Below the pieces are notes generated by a model. That model ran no database searches, had not been told where the DNA came from, and saw nothing but the letters and a program-made list of their open reading frames with translations. The position numbers and the translations under genes were made by a program. This document shows positions 1 through 7,959 of a DNA stretch of 38,799 bases, piece by piece (within the stretch, counting starts at the first letter, position 1; each line of letters starts with the position of its first letter). The DNA comes from Demequina sp. (GTDB taxonomy: Bacteria; Actinomycetota; Actinomycetes; Actinomycetales; Demequinaceae), in contig JASBTB010000030.1 of the NCBI GenBank assembly GCA_030148645.1, positions 1-38,799 on the forward strand, in the 5' to 3' direction.

Positions 1-1
1 C

Positions 2-190
2 GCGATCGTTCCCACCCCAGGCGGCCTCGGCGTAGTCGAAGGCGCGCTCGCCGCTGGACTGTTTTCGGCTGGACTGCCCAAGGAGATCGCCGCATCTGTC
101 GTGGTGCTCTTCCGTCTGCTCAGTTACTGGGCCCGAATTCCCTTGGGGTTCCTCGCCATGAGATATCTACAAGGCAAGGGTGAGTTGTAG
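2..190 (+). CDS. Flippase-like UPF0104/LPG-synthase-type integral membrane protein, C-terminal end
   Basis: The frame is open from base 2 and ends at TAG 188-190, giving the last 62 residues of a membrane protein cut by the window edge. It begins with PTPGGLGVVEGAL, a Pro/Gly-rich motif followed by a hydrophobic helix and the stretch LFRLLSYWARIPLGFLA. This pattern is typical of the last membrane segments of the UPF0104 / lysylphosphatidylglycerol synthase transmembrane family (YbhN, AglD, MprF N-domain). The family is known for lipid flipping or lipid-linked sugar work, but this fragment cannot show the substrate. The IS21 element begins about 25 bp after the stop, so the gene end looks intact. 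Confidence 0.75.
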   Translation, partial: AIVPTPGGLGVVEGALAAGLFSAGLPKEIAASVVVLFRLLSYWARIPLGFLAMRYLQGKGEL

Positions 191-211
191 TCCGTCGGTT
201 GTTTGCCTAGG

Positions 212-1084
212 CTAACGCGTAGCGCATGTCGGTAACGCGAGTCTGCGGAGTTGGTAGCGGTGTTCGGTGTTGTTGGTCGCGGCCCGGCCATCGCTGACCG
301 GGCCGCTGACCGTCACTCCCAGTAGGTGTCGCCTGCGCGGGCGTGGTCGTGGCGGAGTCGGCGCATGTCGATCTGGCCGAGGTTTGATGGTGCGGGCGTG
401 GTTCGCGAGCCGGTTCACGATCGAGTCCGCCGCGACCGGGTCGGGCAGTTCGGTGACCCAGTGCGCGGGCCCGGTCTGGGACGCGATCATCGTCGGGAGC
501 CGGTGTTCTCGGTTGGCGAGGACGGCGAATAGGTCGCTGGCGGCGTCGCTGTCGATCCCGACGGTGAGGAAGTCGTCCAGGATCAAGACGTCGGTCTGCG
601 AGAGCTCGTTGAGGAGTTTCTGGTGAGCGATCCCGTCGCCGCGGGCGATCACGAGCCGGCGGGCGAGGTCGTCCATGCGGGCGTAGGTGACGGCGTGCCC
701 GTTGTGGCAGGCGGCGATCCCGAGCGCGCAGGCGAGGTAGGTCTTCCCGCCTGCGGTCGGGGAGATGATGAGCAGGTTCATCGGGTCGCCCCGCCAGTCG
801 TGGGCGGCGTAGCGGCGCATCCTGACCGGGGTGATCCCACGACCTTCCCGGTAGTCGATCTCCGCGAACGTGGCGTGGAGGATCGGGAACCCGGCCTGCC
901 GGATCAGCTTCTCGACCTTGTGCGCGCGGCGCTGCTCGAGGGCGTCGTCGACGGCGGTGAGGAACAGCTGCTCCGGGGTGAGGGTGTCGTTGACCTCGTC
1001 GGCGATGAGTTCCTCGAGGCGGGTCGCGATGTGCGTGACTCGCAGCGCCCGGAACTTCTCGTAGTCGATGCTTGTGAACGTCAA
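212..1084 (-). CDS. istB: IS21-family helper ATPase IstB
   Basis: This 290-residue protein is an IstB-like AAA+ ATPase, which in IS21 elements assembles on target DNA and stimulates the IstA transposase. An N-terminal helical region is followed by a P-loop (SPTAGGKTYLACAL, residues about 108-121) and a Walker B (VLILDDFL). The P-loop departs from the usual GPTGxGKT: the first Gly is Ser and the fourth position is Ala, while Gly-Lys-Thr is kept. The start is TTG, taken because it overlaps the istA stop as TTGA and leads straight into TFTSIDYEKF. The last 70 or so residues are Pro/Arg-rich and run into the left terminal repeat, so the native C-terminus may be shorter in related copies. Confidence 0.88.
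   Translation of the reverse strand: MTFTSIDYEKFRALRVTHIATRLEELIADEVNDTLTPEQLFLTAVDDALEQRRAHKVEKLIRQAGFPILHATFAEIDYREGRGITPVRMRRYAAHDWRGDPMNLLIISPTAGGKTYLACALGIAACHNGHAVTYARMDDLARRLVIARGDGIAHQKLLNELSQTDVLILDDFLTVGIDSDAASDLFAVLANREHRLPTMIASQTGPAHWVTELPDPVAADSIVNRLANHARTIKPRPDRHAPTPPRPRPRRRHLLGVTVSGPVSDGRAATNNTEHRYQLRRLALPTCATR
216..256 (+). repeat. IS21 element left terminal inverted repeat
   Basis: It reads CGCGTAGCGC followed by TCGGTAACGCGAGTC and CGGAGTTGGTA; the reverse complement of 2768-2808 matches with four mismatches in 41 bases. The istB stop codon (212-214) lies directly outside it. Confidence 0.85.
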
Positions 1085-2664
1085 CGGTCCGCCTCCCCGC
1101 TGGTCGCGTAGTGGGAGACGTCGCGGACGAACACGTCCGGCCCGACAGTTGCCCCGCCAGCACGTTTCCTGGTCGACGCGGCCGGGGTCACCGCTCTGGG
1201 TTTCTTGGCGTCGCTGTCGATGCTCGCCATGATCCGCTTGAGCGTCGTGTAGGTGGGCTGCCCGCCCCGGTTGATCAACTCCTGACAGGCCGCTTCCAAC
1301 CGCTCACGGTTCTGCTTCCCGAGCCCGGTGAGCACGTTCTGACAGTCCAGGTAGCCTTGCGCCTCGATTGCATGCCGGTCCAGGATCTGCTCGATCACCC
1401 GCACCGTCGCCGGCCCGAAGCTGCGGGCCCTGTCGGTGAACCACCGCCTGGACCACAACCCGTCGATGTTGCAATGCTGCGGTGGGACATGCTCGGGCAG
1501 TGTCGAGTACTGGCCCTTCCAGCCGGTGAGTCGTCGGTGTTCGCAGACGACGTCGTGCCCGTCGAACACGGTCACCGTCGCCTGTGTGAACCGGACCCGC
1601 AGCAGCCTCCCCGCCAACCGGTAAGGGACGAAATAGCGTTGCGTGTCCGCGGCCACGTGATAGTTCCGGCCGGCCTTCAACTCCTTCCAAGACACCTCCT
1701 CGAATGCCGCGTCCGGCAGCGCAGCGAGCAGCGCCGCCTCCTCCGCTTCGAACCGTTCCCACCGGGTCGTATCATCCGCGCGGCGCATGTCGCGGTTGAT
1801 CTCCCGCACCCGCTCACCGATCGCGCCATTCAGCTCAGAAAGACTCGTGAAGACGTCGACTTCGAGGTAGCCGATGACCCGCTTGTTCACGACGTTCACC
1901 GCGTTCTCAGCCGCAGCCTTATCGCGTGGCCTCCCCGCTCTGGCGGGGACGATCGCGGTCTGATAGTGATCGGCAAGTTGCTGATACCTCGCGTTCACGA
2001 CCCGCTCCGCGTCACCCCGGCGGGCCTGATGCGTCGAGGTCGTCGGGTTGTCCGGTACGACGATCTGGACCACCCCGCCATAGAACGAGAACGCGCGCAC
2101 GTGCGCGTCCAACCACGCCTCGGACCGCATGTGCGCATACGCGCGACAGAACAACACCCCCGAGAACGGCAGCGCCGCGACGAACAGCACCGCCCAAGTC
2201 ACCTCCCCGGTGACCGCGTCGACCAGGTCGATCGTGTCTCCGGCCCAGTCCACGAGCATCGCCCGCCCCGGCTCGTGATGCAGCATCGCGACCAGATCCT
2301 ACCTGCGGACATAGTCGGCGAACAGGGCGCAGAACTGCGAGTACCCATACTTCTTCCCGACCCCACGCGCGTCCGTGTAACGACGCCACACCAGCAGCAA
2401 CGTGAAGTGCCGGTTCTGCCGCATCGACGCCAGCACCCGAGCAAGGTCCGGCTGGTCATACTCGTCCGACACCCGCCGCCGACCGTCGGAAAACCACTCC
2501 GCCAGCTCGGCGTCACTAACCGCGCCCGCGGACTCGACACCATGCACGGCGATCACCTGTTTCACACGGGCGACATCACGGTGCGAGCACCCCACCACCT
2601 CGGCCACATCCCGATAGCTACGCCGCTCCAACAGCAGCGTGAGGATCTTCCGGTAGTCCGTCAT
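1081..2664 (-). pseudogene. istA: IS21-family transposase IstA, interrupted by an in-frame amber codon
   Basis: Two open segments lie in one frame: 2299-2664 (121 residues, helix-turn-helix with RSYRDVAEVVGCSHRDVARV) and 1081-2286 onward (DDE catalytic core and C-terminal domain). They are separated only by TAG at 2299-2301 and four sense codons (DLVA). The core keeps DWAGD, VPDNP and KAAAENAV, which supply the expected Asp, Asp and Glu. Family members run continuously through this region, so a single nonsense change (for example CAG or AAG to TAG) is the simplest reading. The downstream part starts at a possible ATG at 2286 and could be made separately, but without the DNA-binding N-terminus. 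Suppression or sequencing error are alternatives. Confidence 0.82.
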
Positions 2665-2767
2665 GAACTCCGCCTCTCACACAGAAACGGCGACGCCCCA
2701 TGGGTCACCGTCCCCTCAACAGAGCACCACCCTCCAACCCCGTGCTACCGACTCGCCGGAATCCTGT

Positions 2768-2808
2768 TACCAACTCCGTGGACTCGCGTTACCGAGAAGC
2801 GCTACGCG
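2768..2808 (-). repeat. IS21 element right terminal inverted repeat
   Basis: Partner of 216-256, about 100 bp upstream of the istA start. Matches run through CGCGTAGCGC, TCGGTAACGCGAGTC and CGGAGTTGGTA. Confidence 0.85.
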
Positions 2809-2810
2809 CC

Positions 2811-2944
2811 ACATTGCACTGATCGATGAAGCCCGCTTGGACCGGGTTCGCAGGATGTCTCCTTCTGAGCAGAACCCGCGCATCCTGAGCACAAGTTAGT
2901 CGCACAAACGGGCGTCCGACTCCGCCCGACACGAGCCTGCGGTA
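2811..2944. other. Short non-coding gap right of the IS21 element
   Basis: About 130 bp between the IS21 right repeat and the stop of the first islet gene. A plus-strand frame is open to TAG at 2897-2899 and reads IALIDEARLDRVRRM, which could be the tail of a disrupted gene, but I do not recognise it. I see no clear terminator. Confidence 0.3.
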
Positions 2945-3586
2945 CTACCCCGGAAGCACTCCGTTTGGGCTCACTTCGACGTACTCGAGACCCGCCTGCT
3001 CCAGTCCTGCACAGAGTGCCTCGCTGCCACTGACATAGAGCGAGTCCCCGTATCCGGTAGCCGCAATTAGGTAGTCACGTGCTTTTGGAAGTACAGCAAC
3101 GGGGAACCTGAGTCCTTGCTCAAACGTAAACCGCTCCAGCACACGAACATCTACGACTCCCGACACTAGGTGGGACCCGTCGCACCATCGCAAGCCCTCC
3201 TCGACCGATGCAATCCTTGAAGCAGCAAACGCTCCCCAGGCATCTTGCTCGGCGTAGACGCCCCAAAACACCAATTCGACTTCGGAGTCGGCTGTGCTGT
3301 CAACAAGTGCCTGAACCAGGCGGCTCGCAGTCTTCGACATGACTTGCCCGTTGGGACAAACCCCTGCGAGATCGGGGTTGGGTACCTGCGAAAGGTCGCA
3401 GAAGCGGGTTCTCTCGTCAAGTTCGACTCCGGCGCTGAGAGCCAACGGCCCCCAGCGCATTTCTGTGGTGTCAGAGAGCCCGGGGAGAAGCACCCTCACG
3501 CGGCACGGCGCCGCTGGCAAACACAGGCTCGAGACCATTCGAATATCGGAGGACAACCCTCTTGGCCAGTCAAGGAAGTCGTGCAT
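2945..3586 (-). CDS. Hypothetical protein (213 residues), last gene of the islet operon
   Basis: The frame starts at ATG 3584-3586, four bases after the stop of the upstream lipoprotein gene, so the two are probably co-transcribed. No signal peptide or membrane helix is visible, and I recognise no family. The protein is mixed alpha/beta in character, with scattered Cys (RTRFCDL, AGVCPNG, LRWCDG) and a C-terminus GLEYVEVSPNGVLPG. Base composition is clearly less G+C-rich than the core genes to the right, as for the other islet genes. Placement after a lipoprotein and a secreted protein suggests an envelope or secretion-linked job, but that is inference only. Confidence 0.6.
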   Translation of the reverse strand: MHDFLDWPRGLSSDIRMVSSLCLPAAPCRVRVLLPGLSDTTEMRWGPLALSAGVELDERTRFCDLSQVPNPDLAGVCPNGQVMSKTASRLVQALVDSTADSEVELVFWGVYAEQDAWGAFAASRIASVEEGLRWCDGSHLVSGVVDVRVLERFTFEQGLRFPVAVLPKARDYLIAATGYGDSLYVSGSEALCAGLEQAGLEYVEVSPNGVLPG

Positions 3587-3590
3587 GACG

Positions 3591-4242
3591 CTACTTCCCC
3601 CCTACGTAGAACCCGTAACTCACGTAGTCCTCGCCGAAGCCCTGTTGAGAGGCCTTCTCAGAATCCGATAAGAGCGCATAGGACAGCGAGATCGTGGCAA
3701 ACACAACACCCGGCTCCAGGGGAAACCGGACTTCCAGACCAGTATCAGTTTCCAGGATGTCACACGAAGACGCCGGAGCCTTGCATTCCGTAATCGTTGG
3801 TTCCCCCAACGGAACACCACTGGCGTCGACTTCTAAGAACTGTTGCACGTCGAACCTCAAGAGACCTACCTGACTCGCGATGCTGGCCCGGGCAACGGAA
3901 CGTGAGCCCACGACCGGGACCGCGGCCAAAGCGCCTTCATCGGGATACAGGGTCACCATCTGTTCGGTGCGGCTGTCAAACCACTCAAAGGAAAGCGGTT
4001 CTATCGCCACACCCTCAATCCATACCTCGGGCGGATGAGCGGGGGGGCTCAGAGGTGAGTTCGAGTAGTGGGCCCACAGTTGGCGACGGATTCGGAGCGT
4101 CGGGACTTTGCGGCGGAGTGCCATCCGCCTCTGTGCACGACGTCAAGAGAAAGACGGCGAGGCCAGCGCAGACGGCAAAACGGTCCCGCGCCCAGCGTCG
4201 GTTGCTCAAGGTTCGAGCGTACTGGAGGGCGGGGCCGTTCAC
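3591..4242 (-). pseudogene. Putative lipoprotein, reading frame broken at a 7-G/7-C homopolymer
   Basis: The N-terminal part lies in one frame: basic RRWARDRF, a hydrophobic stretch AVCAGLAVFLL, the lipobox LTSC, then a Pro/Ser/Glu-rich linker. It runs to LTSEPP and would stop soon after (RSSARGMD). The body lies in the other frame (AHPPEVWIEGVAIEPL to VSYGFYVGGK). The frames meet at a run of seven G at 4041-4047 (C on the coding strand). With six C the protein reads straight through as SEPP-AHPPEVW. Start is GTG 4240-4242 or TTG 4207-4209; no strong ribosome site distinguishes them. The single-base difference could be a sequencing error, a real null mutation or phase variation. The body resembles no family I know. 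Confidence 0.6.
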
Positions 4243-4253
4243 TCGAGAATCAG

Positions 4254-4934
4254 TCAGCAAGGAAATCTGCTGTAGGTCGAACTGAAATTGCTCGTGCTTG
4301 CCGTGTATGTAGTGCCATTCTCGACTGACGCATGGTTCGAGTACCCGTAATACGAATACGTTCCCGCGCCCTTGCAATACCAATGCGGGGTCGCATCTCC
4401 TGAGAAACTCTTATTCACAGTGGACGCAGTATCGGAATTGAGCGTCTGCATTCCATACCAACGCGAGCGCTTCAAGACCGTTGTCGTCGATGCGCTCGAC
4501 ACGACCACATTGCAGCGAACCCGCCCGTGCACGGAAGCATCAGTTGGGTTGATGGGGCCGGGACTTGCGTGTGGGTAGTCGGTGGTGCCCTTGCAACCCG
4601 CCGGAGAGTACTCGACGGATACGGCGTTCGTGACCACACCAGATGCCCCGAAGGGACTCTTGGTACCTGTACTCGACGAACCGGAGAGACTGCCACTCGG
4701 ATTCACCGGCACAAACACCGACGGACCTATGCCTGCGCCTTCATCTTGGATCCGACTCGATTCGGGCTGTGCATCGCTTACTGCGAGATCGGGCTGATCA
4801 GTCGCGGCACCTGCAACTGACGACGAAACCAACAACAGCGCTATGGCCACCGCTACGGTGACACCTGTCCGGCGTGTTTTCCGGATACTTATTTTTCCCC
4901 CTTCGATTGCGAACCCATTTGATTGCAAATTCAT
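4254..4934 (-). CDS. Secreted protein with four cysteines, unknown function
   Basis: This 226-residue protein has a signal peptide: basic RKTRRTG, hydrophobic VTVAVAIALLLVSSSV, and a likely signal peptidase I site after AGA-A. The mature part begins with an acidic, Ser/Pro-rich linker. A C-terminal domain of about 130 residues follows, rich in Ser, Thr, Tyr and Asn, with four Cys (AGCKG, RVRCN, HWYCKG, SRFPC) that could form two disulfides. Similar small secreted proteins occur in actinobacteria without assigned function. The first ATG (4932-4934) has no good ribosome site. A purine-rich GAAGGGGG precedes the codons for KISIRK, so the true start may lie closer to the signal peptide at a non-standard codon. 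It heads a three-gene run with the lipoprotein and 2945-3586. Confidence 0.65.
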   Translation of the reverse strand: MNLQSNGFAIEGGKISIRKTRRTGVTVAVAIALLLVSSSVAGAATDQPDLAVSDAQPESSRIQDEGAGIGPSVFVPVNPSGSLSGSSSTGTKSPFGASGVVTNAVSVEYSPAGCKGTTDYPHASPGPINPTDASVHGRVRCNVVVSSASTTTVLKRSRWYGMQTLNSDTASTVNKSFSGDATPHWYCKGAGTYSYYGYSNHASVENGTTYTASTSNFSSTYSRFPC

Positions 4935-4975
4935 TCAATATGCGTTTGAGACGGTGCGTCAAGCCCCCACTTATA

Positions 4976-5382
4976 GGGGCTCTTCAGAGTTGAGGTGGGT
5001 CTGAGGGTGTCGGGCGTGGCCTTGAGGGGCGAGGGAGGTCGAGGCCTTCAGGATGGGTAGCGACCAAGCTAACCCGAACCGGAAGGCCTCGACTTGTCCG
5101 AGCCTACGGCCTGCACTTCTGCGTGTGGCCACGACTCCATTTATTGCTCCCGATGTGATCTGCTCGTCGGCTTGGACGGGCTGCGGGTGATCGACGTCGC
5201 CCGCGTTGAAGATGCGCTGATCGTCACGGTCGAGTCCCCGCCGGGCGTGACTGGCTGCCCGCGATGTTGCGCGGCCACCACGCCGCAGCCGACGAACTCC
5301 GACGCGCCACCACCGGCACAAACCTGCGCCAACCTACCCACGCGACCTGGGGAACTTCACCGAGCAACTCTGAGGAAATTCG
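4976..5382 (+). mobile_element. Internally deleted ISL3-family element remnant
   Basis: The left end GGGGCTCTTCAGAGTTGAG (4976-4994) looks like an ISL3-type terminal repeat. An imperfect inverted counterpart, CAACTCTGAGGAAATTC, occurs at 5365-5381. Between them lie a 12-bp inverted repeat, the first 60 or so codons of an ISL3-type transposase and an abrupt change of coding content. The whole is only about 400 bp against about 1.4 kb for a complete element, so it is a deletion derivative that could move only in trans, if at all. Confidence 0.55.
5038..5093. repeat. 12-bp inverted repeat upstream of the transposase fragment
   Basis: GTCGAGGCCTTC (5038-5049) and its exact complement GAAGGCCTCGAC (5082-5093) flank a 32-base loop and end directly at the start of the transposase fragment. 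A strong hairpin here could hinder read-through transcription or translation, as is common near IS transposase starts. Confidence 0.7.
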
Positions 5383-5447
5383 GCGAGCGCCGTCGCCCTA
5401 CCACACCGGCGAAGGTCCCACACGGACCCCGGTGTCGCTACCCGTGA
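5094..5447 (+). pseudogene. ISL3-family transposase, N-terminal fragment
   Basis: From TTG 5094 the translation gives CDLLVGLDGLRVIDVARVED, continuing to a Cys-Pro-x-Cys. This is the start of an ISL3 transposase, whose N-terminal zinc-finger region normally continues with a second CxxC and then a DDE domain. After Cys-Pro-Arg-Cys (about residue 57) the similarity stops. The rest is Pro/Thr/Arg-rich noise crossing the apparent right end of the element. No DDE motif or second zinc-finger half is present, so the fragment cannot be an active transposase. Confidence 0.65.
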
Positions 5448-5692
5448 CGTGCCTTGACGTGCGACGCCCAAGCACCGGAAACACCGCGAACAAGGATGTG
5501 GCCAATGAGCCAGCCGACGAGCGCGTTGATCGTCCCGAGAGTGAACGCGCCCACCATGACCGCGGGGCTTGAGTTTCCGGTGGACACCGCGACGGCGATC
5601 GTCCACGCGACGCCCGCGAGCATTGTGGTCCACCACTTGGTCCACGGAATGGCTCCGAGTACGAAGCCAGCAAAAAGCATCGTCGGGATCAT
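5438..5692 (-). CDS. Small integral membrane protein (84 residues)
   Basis: ATG at 5690-5692 follows a strong ribosome site (GGAGGA, about 8 bases upstream). The protein is almost entirely hydrophobic, with three probable membrane segments (around residues 3-20, 24-42 and 46-70) and a short basic tail HVKARHG. It lies about 160 bp downstream of the alpha-galactosidase gene on the same strand, so it may be the last gene of that operon or separately transcribed. I recognise no family; the length and layout recall small phage-holin-like or uncharacterised membrane proteins, which is not enough to assign a role. Confidence 0.6.
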   Translation of the reverse strand: MIPTMLFAGFVLGAIPWTKWWTTMLAGVAWTIAVAVSTGNSSPAVMVGAFTLGTINALVGWLIGHILVRGVSGAWASHVKARHG

Positions 5693-5849
5693 CTGAGAGT
5701 CCTCCGATCTTGGCGAACTTGCAATCCAGTGTATCCGCCGTTGCTGTGGGATGACAGCAGATGCTCGCCACTGGTCACTGACGAGTTCGTCTTGCTCTAG
5801 CCGGTGGCCGACGACCCACATATGACCGCGCACTGACTCGATCGTGGCC

Positions 5850-7955
5850 TCACCCAGCAGCGGTCGGCGTTGCCTCGAGATCGAGCAACAGTACCTGTTG
5901 CGGGAGGAGCAACGGCATGGCCAGCCCTGTCTCGGCGAGTACACGTCCGGGAAGCGTGACCTCGCCCTCGACGAGCCACGGCGGCGCGGCGTCCTGCAGC
6001 ACCCTTGGGGGTTCCACGAGGGTCCACGGTCGAACCCGGTAGGTTCGGTCGGGGTCGAGGCCGACGAAACGCAACGGGGCTGGTAGAGCGTGCTCGGGCG
6101 CAGCAAGCGCGACGTACGCGAACGTGGCGCTCGCTGCGTCCGGGGCGACGACGCCGTGGACCAGCAGTGACGGGTCGCCGAGGTCGGCCCTGACGACGGT
6201 GCCGCCGTGGAGGCGTTCCCGACGCTGTCGGTAGGCGGCGGTCCACTGGGCAATCTGCGTCCGCTCCTCGGGGCCCGCGGCAAGCAGGTCCCACTCGATG
6301 CCAGCGCTGGCAAACAGCGCCGTCGCCGCCCGGAATCCGAGTTCGGATCGGCGTCCCGTGGTGTGCGCGATTGCGGCCCCGAGGTGGCTGCCGAGGTACT
6401 CGGGCGGCACGAACACGCTCGTCCACCGTTGAATCTGTTGCCGTTCGAGCGGATCGTTTGTGTCGGACGTCCAGACCCGCTCGACTCGCTCCAGAATGCC
6501 GAGGTCGATCCGTGCGCCACCGGACGCGCAGGACTCGATCTCGAGATCCGGCGCGGCGGACCGCAGTGCATCGAGCAACCGGTAGACGGCGTTGACCTGC
6601 CGATGCGCCACCGGCTCGAGCAGGTCACGGTTGTGATCCCACTTGAGGTACGCGATCGGATACTCGCGCACGAGGGCCAGGAGACTTTCGAGGACATGGG
6701 CGAAGGCGTCCGGGTGTGCCAGGTCCAGGGTGCGTTGATGGCGCCAGGTGGGCGATGTGGGCGACCCGAGTATCCAGTCCGGGTGCGCGCGGGCAAGATC
6801 GGAGTCAGGGTTGACCATCTCGGGCTCCACCCACAAGCCAAAGTCCATGCCGTGGGCGTGCACGAGCGCGACGAGCGGGTGGAGGCCTTCTGGCCACACC
6901 GAGGCGTCCACCGTCCAATCGCCGAGCCCCCGGCGGTCGTCGCGTCGACCCGTGAACCAGCCGTCGTCGAGTACGAACCGCTCGACACCGACTTCTGCCG
7001 CCGCCGCGACCAGACGGCCCAGTACGTCCAGGTCGTGGTCGAAGTACACGGCCTCCCAGGTATTGAGGATCACAGGGCGCGGGCGACGGATCCTGGACCG
7101 GGACCGGACGTAGGGGTGCAACCGTGCCGAGAGCCCATCGATCCCGTCTCCCGACCACGCCCCGACGGTCCACGGGCTCGTGTACTCCTCGCCTGCAGCC
7201 AGGCGCACCTCGCCCGGGGCGAGCAACTCGCCGCACGCGAGCATCGAGGGACCCAGGGGTTGGCGTTGCGCCCGGACGGCCTTGTCGCCACTCCACGCCA
7301 GGTGTACTGCCCAGAGCTCGCCGGAGCGAAAGTTGAAGCCGGGGGTGCCGACCACAGTGAGGAAAGGGTCGTCGTGGCCCGGGCGCCCGTGCCGGGTCTC
7401 GCGGCTCCATGCCCCGAAACCGAGCATGGTCCGCTGCGGGCGCCGTTCGTGGGTCCACAGCCCGGTGAAGTCGAGCACTTCGCGGGCGCGATCCGGGATG
7501 GGAATCACGGTGTCCAGGCCCGCGAGTTCGACGTCGTCTTCGCCGGTGTTACGCACGGTGTGTCGGGCGCGCAGCACGCCCTCGTCGGTGAGGCAGAACT
7601 CGGACTCCACGAGGATCGTGCCCTGCTCGTCGGAGCTCGCGATGCGGACGGACCTCCCGGCGCGCGTCACCGTGGGCGAGGCCAGGACGCCAAGGGCCCT
7701 GCCGTCGGTCGCCCGGAATCCGCGCAGGGCGGGGTGGCCACTCCACCCCTCGACCAGGCTCGGCAGGATCGTCAGCCGCAGGGGCTCGTCGATCGAACTG
7801 GGCCCGACTGCCGGGACGAGGGCATCGACCGTCTCAGCGAGTGCCGCGTCGTCCAGATCTCCAAGATCCTTGCCCCAGTGGACGATCGCGGGTAGCCGCG
7901 TGCCGCGGGCATCCAGCACGAGGCTGGAGCCCGCGGCACGCAGGTAGTGGATCAA
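5850..7955 (-). CDS. GH36 alpha-galactosidase
   Basis: This 701-residue enzyme removes terminal alpha-linked galactose from oligosaccharides such as melibiose or raffinose by a retaining mechanism. It has the GH36 layout: N-terminal beta-sandwich, then a (beta/alpha)8 barrel opening with PVILNTWEAVYFD and FVLDDGWF. The nucleophile is Asp440 in YLKWDHNRD and the acid/base is Asp498 in VWTSDTND; ESCASGGARID between them is also typical. No signal peptide is visible, so it should act in the cytoplasm on imported sugar. The start is TTG 7953-7955, placed after an AAGGAG located over the end of the binding-protein gene, whose stop is 4 bases away. It is the last metabolic gene of the LacI-controlled operon. 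Confidence 0.93.
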   Translation of the reverse strand: MIHYLRAAGSSLVLDARGTRLPAIVHWGKDLGDLDDAALAETVDALVPAVGPSSIDEPLRLTILPSLVEGWSGHPALRGFRATDGRALGVLASPTVTRAGRSVRIASSDEQGTILVESEFCLTDEGVLRARHTVRNTGEDDVELAGLDTVIPIPDRAREVLDFTGLWTHERRPQRTMLGFGAWSRETRHGRPGHDDPFLTVVGTPGFNFRSGELWAVHLAWSGDKAVRAQRQPLGPSMLACGELLAPGEVRLAAGEEYTSPWTVGAWSGDGIDGLSARLHPYVRSRSRIRRPRPVILNTWEAVYFDHDLDVLGRLVAAAAEVGVERFVLDDGWFTGRRDDRRGLGDWTVDASVWPEGLHPLVALVHAHGMDFGLWVEPEMVNPDSDLARAHPDWILGSPTSPTWRHQRTLDLAHPDAFAHVLESLLALVREYPIAYLKWDHNRDLLEPVAHRQVNAVYRLLDALRSAAPDLEIESCASGGARIDLGILERVERVWTSDTNDPLERQQIQRWTSVFVPPEYLGSHLGAAIAHTTGRRSELGFRAATALFASAGIEWDLLAAGPEERTQIAQWTAAYRQRRERLHGGTVVRADLGDPSLLVHGVVAPDAASATFAYVALAAPEHALPAPLRFVGLDPDRTYRVRPWTLVEPPRVLQDAAPPWLVEGEVTLPGRVLAETGLAMPLLLPQQVLLLDLEATPTAAG

Positions 7956-7959
7956 GCAC

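Larger units (their letters stand above)
211..2810 (-). mobile_element. IS21-family insertion sequence (istA-istB, istA interrupted)
   Basis: An istA/istB pair on the minus strand lies between imperfect terminal inverted repeats at 216-256 and 2768-2808 (37 of 41 bases match). The istA stop and istB start overlap as TTGA, as usual in this family. Further GTTGGTA/GTCGGTAGC-like motifs lie just inside both ends, consistent with the multiple terminal repeats known for IS21. I could not find a convincing 4-8 bp target duplication, and the last bases are not a clear TG...CA, so the exact ends are uncertain by a few bases. Because istA carries an amber codon, this copy is probably not autonomously mobile. 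Confidence 0.85.

Noticed and set aside
2287-2301. Amber codon in istA as programmed recoding
   Set aside because: No recoding signal or known precedent in IS21 transposases; a nonsense mutation is simpler.
1111-2829. Long plus-strand open frame opposite istA
   Set aside because: It mirrors the transposase gene, is Arg/Pro/His-rich and has no family pattern; the minus strand has a clear DDE transposase.
4015-4383. Complete 122-residue protein from ATG 4383
   Set aside because: The first part is antisense to nothing conserved and overlaps the secreted-protein gene; only the section from about 4242 shows a lipoprotein signal, continued in another frame.
5438-6988. Long minus-strand frame covering part of the alpha-galactosidase
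   Set aside because: Only its last 84 codons (from ATG 5692, with a good ribosome site) look like a real protein; the rest is out of frame with GH36.
6207-7895. 562-codon plus-strand frame opposite the alpha-galactosidase
   Set aside because: Caused by GC-rich codon bias of the GH36 gene on the other strand; composition is not protein-like.
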